NCBI RefSeq assembly: GCF_009765905.1
Contig: NZ_LMUO01000019.1
Coordinates: forward strand, 456,541 to 520,540
From: Mucilaginibacter sp. L196
Lineage (GTDB): Bacteria > Bacteroidota > Bacteroidia > Sphingobacteriales > Sphingobacteriaceae
DNA: 64,000 nt
Direction: 5' to 3'
Below, piece after piece: positions 18,201-26,456 of this stretch. Numbering within the stretch: position 1 is the stretch's first letter; every line of letters starts with the position of its first letter. A model generated the notes under the pieces. It was not told the DNA's origin and did not search any database. It saw nothing but the letters and a program-made list of their open reading frames with translations. A program made the position numbers and the translations under genes.

Positions 18201-18362
18201 GCACAGAATTTATTCACGTTTACAAAATATACAGGCCTTGATCCTGAAGTAGGAAACTTGGTTGATGCCACCCAGCAAAATCAAAACGGAGGTAGGGGTA
18301 TAGACTTTAACGCATACCCTGTAACAAGGATGTATTTATTAGGTGCTAAGCTTACTTTCTAA
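15282..18362 (+). CDS. SusC/RagA-family TonB-linked outer-membrane transporter
   Basis: A signal peptide (residues 1-~37, NSAKAQ) leads into the carboxypeptidase-regulatory-like domain (~39-120, ISGTVTTTDSEILPGVSVVE). Next comes the SusC TonB-box-like ALDEVVVVGYGS, a plug (~125-245; LYVIDGFPTND, ISILKDAASTAIYGARGANG) and a ~780-residue barrel ending LLGAKLTF. All are hallmarks of SusC proteins, which import oligosaccharides across the outer membrane with SusD as lid. At 1026 aa it has the usual length. SusD follows after 19 bases. With the flanking HTCS and GH16 genes it forms a polysaccharide-utilisation-type locus. Confidence 0.97.
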   Translation: MKRKFTQTIRDYLSLPLRCIAMAILFLSMTFNSAKAQSIQISGTVTTTDSEILPGVSVVEMGTTNGTVTGINGQFQITTHSNAILIFHYIGYLNQQVKATDAKKNTIVMQKDAKALDEVVVVGYGSKNKSTFAGSAVTLNAEDLNKSSLSVANMLTGKAAGVQVTQNNGTPGAPLTIRIRGTNSINADSEPLYVIDGFPTNDGIGFTISPDDIASISILKDAASTAIYGARGANGVILVTTKSGKNKKGFITANSSVGYQKVINRYDLAGPYQNATRLNTLFVAEGSTAPYSPGRLDSLKTGLLSGTDWQSQLFRLAKTSDNTLSFTGGSAFTSVYASLDYLNQEGIVIDSRYQRVGARVNVDQKVGDKFTMSARVFGYYGDQNDLPLAPSSINGFLKQVLRANPASNFGDDNIQLDAQNPLHFIAATDRGNTNYRTNAYFSFKYEPVKNLVIQSDQGTDINSSKILYFAPSTVPAGIASNGLATVTNIDETELIFNPTATYSYKWKEHNFKLLAGYNQQTYIYNEDDLTATNFSSNELGYNNLGTAQQFTAASGKSEIKRKSWFSRIDYDYKSRYIFTGTYRIDGSSVFGANNKLGYFPSGAFAWRFDHEDAVENLNLLSTGKLRVSYGITGNDRINSGLTAVNFASDNTTKYTLDGVDQVSGIAINNLANPNLKWEQTASLDIGLDVGFFKDRLILEADYYNKQTTNLLLDRSIAPSTGFQSQFGNDGSVENKGFEFTLQTVNIDGKFKWNSTLTFSYNKNKVLSLGSNNSDIYVGSMKPDGAADFESPFILRVGQPIDAIYGYEYAGIVQENDPVLKTTQKNSTPGEPKFVDVNHDGIIDANDRVILGTGVPDMFYGFTNTFTYKHFQLDILTQAQTGGKLLNLQKEDLEYPLSQGNTLATVPSQVWSPTNTSGTLPSTGFYGNPYGGWVNSKYVESSDYIRIKNVNLSYSFPVSMVKHIGLAGLNIFANAQNLFTFTKYTGLDPEVGNLVDATQQNQNGGRGIDFNAYPVTRMYLLGAKLTF

Positions 18363-18381
18363 ATTTTAAATATAAAATCAA

Positions 18382-19950
18382 ATGAAAAAGATATACTACA
18401 GGTTAACACTACTAACAGCCATTATTGTGTTAACCATTTTCGCCTGCAAAAAGGGGCTGAACGATGAAACTTACTCGGTATTTGATGCCAGTAAATTAAC
18501 CTTACCATCTGATGGTTATGATGCAGTTATTGGTACATATGCGGCATTAAAAGACAACGGGGGATATGGTTACTATGCAGGATATTTATATTGGTTGTAT
18601 GAATACCCTGCAGATGTGGTGACCACAACCATAACCTCGCGCCAGGGGATAGAACTGGATCAGTTAACTTACAATCCTACAAATTCGGTTATTAATGATG
18701 TATGGATAAGTATTTTTAAAATGGTGTCCAGGGCAAATGAATCTGAGGCTTTGATTAACAATATTAATTATACGACTAACGGTTCAAGCAATGCGATAAA
18801 AAATCAAAATTTGGGTGAAGTTAGATTTCTAAGGGCTTTGGCTTATTATGATGCAACTGAACTTTGGGGCGATGTTCCTTTAATATTGAAACCTTCTTCA
18901 CAATTTACAGCAGCTGATCTAAATCCTAAGCTTGCCAAACAAGCTGATGTAGAGGCTGCAATGGTTACTGATTTGCAATTTGCAGCCGCGAATTTGCCGG
19001 TAAGCTACCCTGTGTCCCAGGTGGCACGTGCTACAAGTGGTGCTGCAAAATCATTGTTAACCCGCCTTTACATGAGGCAGGGGCAATGGCAGAAAGCTGC
19101 TGATGAGGCAGAGCAGGTGATTACATCCGGAGCTTATCGGATCAAGCCCATGTCCGAAGGAGGAATCGTTGCCTTGTTCGATACTACCAATAGGTCAGAT
19201 AACGAATTTATTTTTGTGTTAAAATCATCAAGTCAACCAGGAGCTTATGGCATAAACTCGAACAGCTTTGGTATCAACTCCACACCATGGGATTTAAATC
19301 GTGGTTACGGAAATTTCCCAATTAACCTGCAATTCTATTCAATATTTGACAAAAATGACGCCCGTAGAAATTTGCTGACAGGTATCTACAAAACTATATA
19401 TGGCCAAATTATGAGTGTGCCGACGCAATATGGTGGTGTGGGTGGTTCAGGCCCTGATACGGTACTATCAACTTATGTGTATAATCTAAAATATCCGGCA
19501 ACCAATAATTATAACTATGCAGGATTTAATAATGTAAGTATAATCAGATACGCTGATGTAATCCTATACCGTGCCGAAGCATTGAACGAGTTAAATGGCC
19601 CAACCCAGGAATCAATTGATCTGATCAACCAGATACGTACCCGCGCAAATCTGCCAAATATCACACTTGCAAATTATACCAAAGCCTCACTTAGGGTAGA
19701 GATTTTTGCAGAACGAAATAAGGAGTTTTTTATGGAAGGCCGCAGGTTAGAAGATCTATTCCGTTGGGGTAATAGTGAAACCAATGGAGCCGATCCATTA
19801 TCTGAATTTAAGGCAAATGTTGTGCCTCTGCTCCGTAACCAAAATACGTATTCTTCCAGTGTTAATTATTTGCATTATCCTTATCCGCAAGTAGAAATAC
19901 AAAGTAATACGTCCTTAAGTCCGGACATTAATAAGGGAAGATATCAATAA
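18382..19950 (+). CDS. SusD/RagB-family surface glycan-binding lipoprotein
   Basis: A lipoprotein signal (residues 1-~21, LTIFAC with Cys as lipid anchor) is followed by the SusD N-terminal part with TPR helices (YDAVIGTYAALKDNGGYGYY; VRFLRALAYYDATELWGDVP). The C-terminal RagB part holds SIIRYADVILYRAEALNEL and FFMEGRRLEDLFRWG, and ends PYPQVEIQSNTSLSPDINKG. At 522 aa it has normal length. It is the lid and binding partner of the SusC encoded just upstream. A strong hairpin follows 62 bases downstream. Confidence 0.96.
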   Translation: MKKIYYRLTLLTAIIVLTIFACKKGLNDETYSVFDASKLTLPSDGYDAVIGTYAALKDNGGYGYYAGYLYWLYEYPADVVTTTITSRQGIELDQLTYNPTNSVINDVWISIFKMVSRANESEALINNINYTTNGSSNAIKNQNLGEVRFLRALAYYDATELWGDVPLILKPSSQFTAADLNPKLAKQADVEAAMVTDLQFAAANLPVSYPVSQVARATSGAAKSLLTRLYMRQGQWQKAADEAEQVITSGAYRIKPMSEGGIVALFDTTNRSDNEFIFVLKSSSQPGAYGINSNSFGINSTPWDLNRGYGNFPINLQFYSIFDKNDARRNLLTGIYKTIYGQIMSVPTQYGGVGGSGPDTVLSTYVYNLKYPATNNYNYAGFNNVSIIRYADVILYRAEALNELNGPTQESIDLINQIRTRANLPNITLANYTKASLRVEIFAERNKEFFMEGRRLEDLFRWGNSETNGADPLSEFKANVVPLLRNQNTYSSSVNYLHYPYPQVEIQSNTSLSPDINKGRYQ

Positions 19951-20012
19951 TAAATAATCAAGGTACTATGCTTCATTTTTTGGTGCATTAGTTTAGTAGT
20001 GTTTACCTATAT

Positions 20013-20037
20013 ATACCGGAAGGGGATCTTCCGGTAT
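20013..20037 (+). terminator. Hairpin after susD
   Basis: ATACCGGAAG/CTTCCGGTAT forms a perfect 10-bp stem with a 5-base loop, followed by GTTAGTTTTAAAAAAAA. It may partly insulate the SusCD transcript from the sulfotransferase gene 33 bases on. Confidence 0.65.
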
Positions 20038-20070
20038 GTTAGTTTTAAAAAAAATGGGAATTAATTACGG

Positions 20071-21504
20071 ATGAAAAAATATAGATCAGGACTTACCATT
20101 ATTCTTTTAATAATTCTGACGGGGGGGGTAACCTCAGGCTGTGATACAATTACAGGCTATTTTTCGCAGGTCAGGATAAAAAATATTCAATTGATGAATC
20201 TGCCGGGGAATCGATTAAGATTTCAGGTTGTTGTTACCTGTAATGTAGATGCCAAAACCTGCCTCAAGTATTGGAAACTCGGATCCACAGATACCTTATA
20301 TACTAATGTAAGCGGCCCAAACAGTGTTGATACAATCAGTATTACGAATACAGAGGCAGAGTCGAACTACCGTTTTCAGGCAATTGCATATAATAAGTAT
20401 AGTAACTACTTGAGCAAACCCCACGATTTTCAAACACAACTTATTTATCATGCAACCCCCTATTTTGACCTGGAATCGGTAGATGCCAAATTTGAATCTG
20501 AAGTACACAATAAATATTTTCTTAGCCAGATTTTAACCGAGCCGGGCTCATTAGTTATCATCAATAGCAAAGGAAACATTGTTTGGTACCAGCCATTTAA
20601 AAAGGGAGTAAAAGTATCTCACTGGACAGAAAAGGGGACCATACTTTGTATCGTAGGATCAGAAAAAATTCCCTCATCGGGCGGAGATGAAATATACGAA
20701 ATGGATTTGAACGGTAAGGTGTTGCGGCACTTGAAAGTGGGGCAGGGCGATATGGATAAAATGGTACATCATGAAGTGAGGTTTGATAAAGAAGATGACA
20801 TTTATGCTTTAACATTTACTGCTAAATTGTTTGATCTGTCTACCGTTGGCGGGGCAAAAAAAGATACAGTACATGGCGACGGCATTGTAGTATTTAATAA
20901 GGCCAATAAGAAGATATGGGAATGGTCGATACTTGATCATTTAAATCCTTTAACTGATCCGAAGATTTTAAAATCAAAAAAAGATTGGGTACACTCCAAT
21001 TCGCTTTTTAAAGACAAAGACGGTAATTTCTTGATCTCCTTTAGGGATTTAAGCCAGGTATGGAAGGTTGAATATCCAAGCGGGAGAGTTTTATGGAAGC
21101 TGGGCGAAAAGGGTGATTTTAAAATTGATACCGCTTATATGTTTAGTGGGCAACATTCAGTACAAATAGATGGGCAAGGTTTGATAACTATGCTTGATAA
21201 TGGAAGCAAGCGTAAACAAAGCAGGGCCCTCTCTTTTACTATTGATACCGCGAAAAAGAAAGCAACCGAAAAATTTAGTGTGCCACTAGCGAAAGAATAT
21301 TTTTCATCGACAAAGGGAAACGAAACCACATTCTATCATAATAAGATCTTGTTCTGTATGACGGATCCGAAAGTTTTTTTGATCACTGATATGCGGGGTA
21401 AAATATTGTGGAAAGTGAATTTAGCCGGTGATCCATATAGAATTGAAGAAGCTAAAGGATTTTTAAAAAACAAACCTTTTATTAATGCAAATACTAAGTT
21501 CTAA
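20071..21504 (+). CDS. Aryl-sulfate sulfotransferase (ASST) family lipoprotein
   Basis: ASST enzymes move sulfate from one phenolic or aryl sulfate ester to another acceptor through a sulfo-histidine intermediate, without PAPS, outside the cytoplasm. The N-terminus is a lipoprotein signal (GGVTSGC, Cys near residue 24). Residues ~30-125 look like an Fn3-type domain. Residues ~130-470 form the six-bladed-propeller ASST domain, with the expected histidine sites MVHHEVRFD (~230), DWVHSNSL (~304, catalytic-His region) and SGQHSVQI (~358). Length 477 aa suits the family. It overlaps the next gene (CHR transporter) by 20 bases, so the two are coupled. Its presence in a glycan-utilisation locus is unusual; the acceptor is unknown. 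Confidence 0.82.
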   Translation: MKKYRSGLTIILLIILTGGVTSGCDTITGYFSQVRIKNIQLMNLPGNRLRFQVVVTCNVDAKTCLKYWKLGSTDTLYTNVSGPNSVDTISITNTEAESNYRFQAIAYNKYSNYLSKPHDFQTQLIYHATPYFDLESVDAKFESEVHNKYFLSQILTEPGSLVIINSKGNIVWYQPFKKGVKVSHWTEKGTILCIVGSEKIPSSGGDEIYEMDLNGKVLRHLKVGQGDMDKMVHHEVRFDKEDDIYALTFTAKLFDLSTVGGAKKDTVHGDGIVVFNKANKKIWEWSILDHLNPLTDPKILKSKKDWVHSNSLFKDKDGNFLISFRDLSQVWKVEYPSGRVLWKLGEKGDFKIDTAYMFSGQHSVQIDGQGLITMLDNGSKRKQSRALSFTIDTAKKKATEKFSVPLAKEYFSSTKGNETTFYHNKILFCMTDPKVFLITDMRGKILWKVNLAGDPYRIEEAKGFLKNKPFINANTKF

Positions 21505-22729
21505 TTACCCGATAACTATTAAGCAGCCCGTAACGCTGAGGTATCTATTCCTTAAATTTTTAAAAATAGGGCTGGTGTCCTTCGGCGGTTATATGGCATT
21601 AGTAGCCATGATACAGCGTGAACTGGTTGAAAAAGACCAGGTAATTGAACCTGATGTTATTACGGATGGTATTAGTATAGCCAGCTTGCTTCCGGGCCCG
21701 CTTGCTGTAAGTATAGTAGCCTATGTAGGCTATCATACGAAAAATAAAATGGGGGCTTTTATAGCAGTAATAGCTGTATTATTGCCGGCAACGGTAACCA
21801 TGCTTATTTTATCCTGGTGCTACTTTAATTACGGGTATAAATCGCATTGGAATCAGGTATTGTTTTATACTACCGGCACGGTAAGCGGCATTATATTAAC
21901 CACAGGCGTTCAGATCTATAAAAAAGATGTACAAGGAAGTTTGATTAAAAATGTATTAAGCATTGTTTCTTTCATACTCATCATATTCTTAAATAGTTAT
22001 TTGGCAACGCTTGGGCTAATAGCGCTAGGTGGCTTAGCCGGATATTATTTAAAGCTTCATGGCCCTTTAAGGGTTACGGGCAATGAGTCTAAAGTCGGAT
22101 CAAAGTTATTATTTAACTGGAAAATGAAAATTGCGACATTGCTACTAGGGGTGATTGAACTAAGTTACATTTTTAACCTTAATCAATTTTTTCAAAATAT
22201 TTATTTGAAAATCAGCCTGGTATTCTCAGGAATCAGCTTATCACTGTTTGGTGGTGGGTATGTGATGATACCCATTATGCAGTCGATGTTAGTTGGCAAC
22301 TTAAAATGGATAACCAGCCAGGAGTTTCTGGACTGTATAGCGTTTAGCCAGCTTACCCCTGGGCCAATTTTAGTGAGTTCGGTATTTATTGGCTATAAGC
22401 TAACTGGCTTTGCCGGTGCTATAGCTGCACTTGTTGCCACATTTGCCCCCTCGGCAATTTTAATGGTTATGGTATCAAAAATATTTGCTGTTCATAAAGA
22501 GCGCACCTGGTTACGTAATTCAATGGCTGGCATCAAGCCTGTTGTGGTAGGATTAATTGTCGCATCGACAGGCAAACTTTTACACGCAGTTCCATTTAAT
22601 ATCAGCATAATAATTATATGCGCTTTAACTTTTTTTATCAGCTTAAAATATAAAGTAAGTCCTGTTTATTTAATTCTGGCCTCGCTGGTTGTAGGCGTTT
22701 GTTTAACTTTTTTCCCAATTTCAATATGA
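21485..22729 (+). CDS. chrA: CHR-family (ChrA-type) ion transporter
   Basis: Two homologous CHR halves of ~200 residues are visible. The first has FLKIGLVSFGGYMALVAMIQ and SLLPGPLAVSIVAYVGY; the second has SLFGGGYVMIPIMQSMLV and FSQLTPGPILVSSVFIGYKL. About ten membrane segments give the long-chain ChrA form of 414 aa. Known members export chromate, a sulfate analogue, and the natural substrate of many homologues is uncertain. Flanked by an ASST, a PAPS-type sulfotransferase and CysQ, this copy is more likely to move sulfate or a related oxyanion than to give chromate resistance; that is inference. The start at 21485 overlaps the ASST end, and its stop overlaps the next start (ATGA). Confidence 0.88.
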   Translation: MQILSSNYPITIKQPVTLRYLFLKFLKIGLVSFGGYMALVAMIQRELVEKDQVIEPDVITDGISIASLLPGPLAVSIVAYVGYHTKNKMGAFIAVIAVLLPATVTMLILSWCYFNYGYKSHWNQVLFYTTGTVSGIILTTGVQIYKKDVQGSLIKNVLSIVSFILIIFLNSYLATLGLIALGGLAGYYLKLHGPLRVTGNESKVGSKLLFNWKMKIATLLLGVIELSYIFNLNQFFQNIYLKISLVFSGISLSLFGGGYVMIPIMQSMLVGNLKWITSQEFLDCIAFSQLTPGPILVSSVFIGYKLTGFAGAIAALVATFAPSAILMVMVSKIFAVHKERTWLRNSMAGIKPVVVGLIVASTGKLLHAVPFNISIIIICALTFFISLKYKVSPVYLILASLVVGVCLTFFPISI

Positions 22730-23739
22730 AAGCTATTCACGGTATACAGATGATCGGGACCCAACGGTCGGGATCAAATTTATTAAGGGTTATTTTGGAT
22801 CAGTCACCCGATATTGTTTCACCACACCCCGCGCATGTATTAGTTAATTTCAGGCCATTGTTAAATCTGTATGAGCCCTTAAGCGATCGGGAGAATTATA
22901 ACCGCCTGGTTAGTGATGTGGTTGACTACGTAAATGCAAACCCTGTACCCTGGGATGGTGTTGTATTTAATAAAGATGAGATCATTTCAAGATCAACAAA
23001 TAATTCACTGTTTGAATTGAATAAGCTTATTTATGAAACAGCTGCCGAATGGAAAAATGCAACAATGTGGTGTTGTAAAAGCATGAATAACGTTTATTTT
23101 TCCTCTGAGCTTGAAACTCATGGATCAATCAAAAAATATATTTACTTATATCGTGACGGCCGGGATGTAGCAGCTTCATTTAAAAAAGCTATTGTGGGTG
23201 AAAAGCATATTTATTTTTTAGCCAAGCAATGGAAACAGGACCAGGAAGAATGTCTTAAATTAAGAGGCACTATACCCGCAGATCGGTTCTTCTCATTAAA
23301 TTACGAGAGCTTAATTCAAAATCCGGAAAAGACAATACAAGAGCTTTGCAATTTTTTAAACATTACGTTTAGTGAAAATATGTTGCAATATTACACCTCG
23401 CAAACATCCAAAATAACGGCCGCCTCCGGAGAAATGTGGAAGAACCTGGAAAAGCCGATTATGACTAACAATACAGGCAACTATTTAAAAAGCTTCGAAA
23501 AAAATGATTTAGATATTTTTGAGTTAATAGCAGGCGATACATTAACTAAATTGGGTTACACGCTTCATTCACCTGCGCCGGATAAAGGGTTGATCTCTGC
23601 TGATAATATTGAGCGTTATAGAAGTGAAAATACCGATCTTAAAAAAGAATGTCAGCTTAATGCCAAGGAACATGATATTGAAAAAAGAAAACCTCAGGAA
23701 CAACTATTAAAGGAAATTAAGGAACGCGTTTTAGCATAA
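22726..23739 (+). CDS. PAPS-dependent sulfotransferase family protein
   Basis: The start at ATG 22726 overlaps the transporter stop as ATGA. The PAPS 5'-phosphosulfate-binding loop is GTQRSGSNLLR (residues ~7-17) and the 3'-phosphate-binding motif is YLYRDGRDVAASF near residue 140, the two diagnostic sites of Sulfotransfer_1/3 enzymes. The protein transfers sulfate from PAPS to a hydroxyl or amine, in the cytoplasm (no signal peptide). The last ~45 residues are highly charged and probably helical. CysQ, which removes the PAP by-product, follows after 47 bases, strongly supporting real PAPS chemistry here. The acceptor (sugar, lipid or phenol) is unknown. Confidence 0.88.
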   Translation: MKAIHGIQMIGTQRSGSNLLRVILDQSPDIVSPHPAHVLVNFRPLLNLYEPLSDRENYNRLVSDVVDYVNANPVPWDGVVFNKDEIISRSTNNSLFELNKLIYETAAEWKNATMWCCKSMNNVYFSSELETHGSIKKYIYLYRDGRDVAASFKKAIVGEKHIYFLAKQWKQDQEECLKLRGTIPADRFFSLNYESLIQNPEKTIQELCNFLNITFSENMLQYYTSQTSKITAASGEMWKNLEKPIMTNNTGNYLKSFEKNDLDIFELIAGDTLTKLGYTLHSPAPDKGLISADNIERYRSENTDLKKECQLNAKEHDIEKRKPQEQLLKEIKERVLA

Positions 23740-23786
23740 ATTAAACGTTGTTTAAGTTTAATAAGACATAATATATTAATAAGCAC

Positions 23787-24581
23787 ATGATATTTGAATT
23801 AAGAAGTGGGGATAAAATTGATATTGATAAAGTATTAGATATTGCAAAACGTGCAGGGGCCGGCATATTGAAAATTTATAACGGAGCATCTGAAAATATA
23901 CAAGTATCCTTCAAGGAGGATGAATCGCCGCTTACTGCTGCCGATTCCGCTTCGCATAAAATTATAAGCGAAAGGCTTGCCGAGCTTACGCCCAACATAC
24001 CATTATTATCAGAGGAAGGAAAGGATATAGCTTATGATGAGCGTAAAGGTTGGGAATATTATTGGTGCGTTGACCCGCTTGATGGCACTAAAGAATTTTT
24101 AAAACGTAACGGCGAGTTTACGGTAAATATAGCTTTGATATATAAAGATGCACCTGTTTTAGGGGTAATATATGTGCCGGTTACTGGCGTATTATACTAT
24201 GGGGCAGAATATATCGGCAGCTGGAAAATAACAAATAACACCGAAATACAACCGCTAATAGTTGCCTCAAATGTAAAAGAATGGATTGCAGTAGGCAGCA
24301 GGACACATTCGTCAACTGAGGAGGTTGATTTGTTGGCTAAATTCGATATCTCAAGAACCATTGCTGTTGGAAGCTCATTGAAATTTTGCATGATTGCCGA
24401 AGGGAATGCTCATGTTTATTACAGGCACGGCCCAACTATGGAGTGGGATATTGCGGCGGGGCATGCTATAGCCGTTTATAGTGGTGCATTTATGGGCCAG
24501 CCTGATGGAGAAGTTTTTAAGTACAACAAACCCTCTCTTTTAAATGGTAGCTTTTTGTGCAGTATAAAGCGGGACAATTAA
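23787..24581 (+). CDS. cysQ: 3'(2'),5'-bisphosphate nucleotidase CysQ
   Basis: CysQ splits PAP into AMP and phosphate, relieving product inhibition of sulfotransferases. Inositol-monophosphatase-fold motifs are clear: LLSEEGKDI (metal-binding Glu), DPLDGTKEF near residue 95 (metal site 1) and EWDIAAGHAIA near residue 218 (metal site 2). Length 264 aa is typical. In many bacteria cysQ sits with cysDN in sulfate assimilation; here no cysD, cysN or cysC is seen, only sulfotransferases and a CHR transporter, which ties it to sulfonation rather than cysteine synthesis. Confidence 0.93.
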   Translation: MIFELRSGDKIDIDKVLDIAKRAGAGILKIYNGASENIQVSFKEDESPLTAADSASHKIISERLAELTPNIPLLSEEGKDIAYDERKGWEYYWCVDPLDGTKEFLKRNGEFTVNIALIYKDAPVLGVIYVPVTGVLYYGAEYIGSWKITNNTEIQPLIVASNVKEWIAVGSRTHSSTEEVDLLAKFDISRTIAVGSSLKFCMIAEGNAHVYYRHGPTMEWDIAAGHAIAVYSGAFMGQPDGEVFKYNKPSLLNGSFLCSIKRDN

Positions 24582-24715
24582 GTAACAACGCTCATCTATT
24601 CATAATTTAATTTGTTAATGAACTCCATTACACGTAATGCGGACTACTGGAACATGTAAAAATGATTGCAATGATAGCTTTGGGTAAGTGTTTAACCAAT
24701 AATTATCATCAAATC

Positions 24716-25501
24716 ATGAAAAAAATCATTTACGTATTCTTGCCTGCACTATTGCTATCATTGTTAGCCTGTAAAAAGGATAGCAATTCAACTAAGCTTG
24801 TACTTAATAATGATACAACCACAAAGCCATTTTCGGGAACTACAACGCTCACTTTTAGCGGCTATACCTGGACAATAAAAGATTCTGGGACGGGAACCGC
24901 GGGCCCTGGACCTAATAATTGGACCAGTTCGAACGCCTTTGTAGATACCAATGGTTACCTGCATTTAAAATTAACAAAAGTTAACGGAGCATGGTATTGT
25001 GCCGAAGTAATCAGTACACAAAGTTTTGGCTATGGTACCTATCAGTGGGATGTTGAAGGTCGCATCGATACGCTGGATAAAAATGTAGTTTTCGGCATGT
25101 TTAATTACTCAGGTGTAGATGGCAGAGATGAAATGGATATTGAGTATTCGAAATTCGGGAGCAGCACAGCTAATAATACCAATTTTACTATTTATCCCGC
25201 TCAAACCGTAACCAGCCCTAGTGATTGGCATACAACCTATAACACATCATTAACAGGAACCTATACTACCCAACGTTTCAAACGCAATAGCGCGACATCA
25301 GTTTATTTTCAGGAGCTCGGCGGTTTCCCAAGTGGTGACACCAATCAAATTACCTCCGCAACATGTAGTAATCCGCCGAATTCCATTAGCACGTTGGCAA
25401 TGCCCGTTCACATGAATTTATGGTTGTTTCAAGGTACTACTCCAACGAACAATAGCCAGGTAGAAATAATTATCCACAGCTTTACTTTCACCGCTCTATA
25501 G
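24716..25501 (+). CDS. GH16-like concanavalin-fold lipoprotein
   Basis: I take ATG 24716 as start because it begins a lipoprotein signal (MKKIIYVFLPALLLSLLAC, Cys19); the frame extends to 24662 without support. Residues ~50-261 form a jelly roll with a GH16-type E-x-D-x-E motif, DEMDIEYSKF near residue 138, preceded by SFGYGTYQWDVEGRI and VVFGMFNYSG in family positions. It differs strongly from the GH16 gene at 14402 (lipid-anchored, no clear sequence likeness outside the motif). The likely role is surface cutting or binding of a beta-glucan in the same locus; activity is unproven. It closes the locus: a hairpin and repeat DNA follow. Confidence 0.75.
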   Translation: MKKIIYVFLPALLLSLLACKKDSNSTKLVLNNDTTTKPFSGTTTLTFSGYTWTIKDSGTGTAGPGPNNWTSSNAFVDTNGYLHLKLTKVNGAWYCAEVISTQSFGYGTYQWDVEGRIDTLDKNVVFGMFNYSGVDGRDEMDIEYSKFGSSTANNTNFTIYPAQTVTSPSDWHTTYNTSLTGTYTTQRFKRNSATSVYFQELGGFPSGDTNQITSATCSNPPNSISTLAMPVHMNLWLFQGTTPTNNSQVEIIIHSFTFTAL

Positions 25502-25520
25502 TAATATTCAGATCTGCATA

Positions 25521-25552
25521 TCTAATAGATGATTAGACTATGATCTATTAGA
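25521..25552 (+). terminator. Hairpin after the GH16-like lipoprotein gene
   Basis: TCTAATAGAT/ATCTATTAGA makes a perfect 10-bp stem with a 12-base loop, 19 bases after the stop. There is no T-run, so termination is plausible but not certain. Confidence 0.5.
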
Positions 25553-25845
25553 CTCGAACGGTAAAATCGTAGCTTAAATGATTTGAAGGTAGATATTCTC
25601 AATTCAGCCTAAAAGCCATAAAAAAGTTCGAACTAAGTTTCGTTGCCCTAAAATTGGGTTTAACTTATTGTAAATTAGTAGATTGTAGGTATGGAAAAAC
25701 GAGACGGCTAATTTTAGCCGTCCGTTAAGTGCCCCAATAATACACTTTACGAACTATTTTATAAAACAGCTAAAAGAGGTAGCTAATTTCTGAAGAGGCG
25801 CACTTATGGTTCTTTGAGTCTAAATTGGCATTGGTGGACCCAATA
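25551..25845 (+). repeat. tRNA-Arg 3'-flank repeat, copy 2
   Basis: The first half (ACTCGAACGGTAAAATCGTA, then GCTTAAATGATT ... TTCAGCCTAAA ... AGTTCGAACTAAG) aligns with 61378-61455. The second half (GATTGTAGGTATGGAAAAAC onward) aligns with copy 1 at 3889-4058. At the position of the tRNA 3' end, copy 3's GTTAAGTGCTCCCGAC has decayed to GTTAAGTGCCCCAATA. A perfect 8-bp hairpin (GACGGCTA/TAGCCGTC, 25703-25722) stands where the tRNA terminator stem stands in copy 3, with different stem bases. It marks the boundary between the sulfation locus and the PKS region. Confidence 0.7.
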
Positions 25846-25918
25846 AAACCTGTGATGTTAATCCGTTAAGTGAACAACTATAGGCGAGGGCTGTCCTTTG
25901 TTGTGTTCATCGATTAAT

Positions 25919-26456
25919 TTAATTTAACTTATGCGGCTTATTAATTTTAAATGGGTCAAATGAAATACCTACATTAAAATAGCCAGTTGCGCCTTGTGAG
26001 TTTTTGTATACATAATTTGAAATGGGTGTGTTTCTTGAGGCTAATTTGCCATAAAAGGTATTTTCAATCCCAGCTCTGAACGAAAGGATCAGCCTTTTAC
26101 CAAGCAGCTGTTCAAAAATTGCCCGGATCGTATACTATACCCAATTGATTATATTCATAAGTATCCGGCAGGATTGGCTGATTGGGGTTTACATAAAATG
26201 CATTGTTGATTAGTTTACTGCCTAATGAAAGCTGTGCATTTTTAAACAATGATCGTTTTATCATCAACCTTTGTGGCAGAACAATATTAAGCCTCCAGGG
26301 TGAATTTTCGAAGCTCTCTTGTAAAGTGAATGTGGGTAAAATCGGAGAAATTGAAGCTCTGTCAACAAAGCCAAGCCAACCTGCTGTAATTATGGTATTT
26401 GGGCTGCGTTTTATCACAAATGCTACTGATGCTAGCCCCGTTAGACTATCTGCCAT
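25919..26456 (-). pseudogene. Outer-membrane beta-barrel protein gene, N-terminally lost and frameshifted
   Basis: Two minus-strand frames join into one protein end. The first (26456 to ~26113) reads MADSLTGLASVAFVIKRSPN and ends QLGIVYDPGNF. The second (~26113 to 25919) continues FEQLLGKRLILSFRAGIENT and ends GYFNVGISFDPFKINKPHKL. Alternating strands with aromatic ends suggest a small outer-membrane barrel. A frameshift lies near 26110 and no signal peptide is present, so both the start and the frame are lost. The family is not certain; a DUF6268-type barrel is one possibility. Confidence 0.55.
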
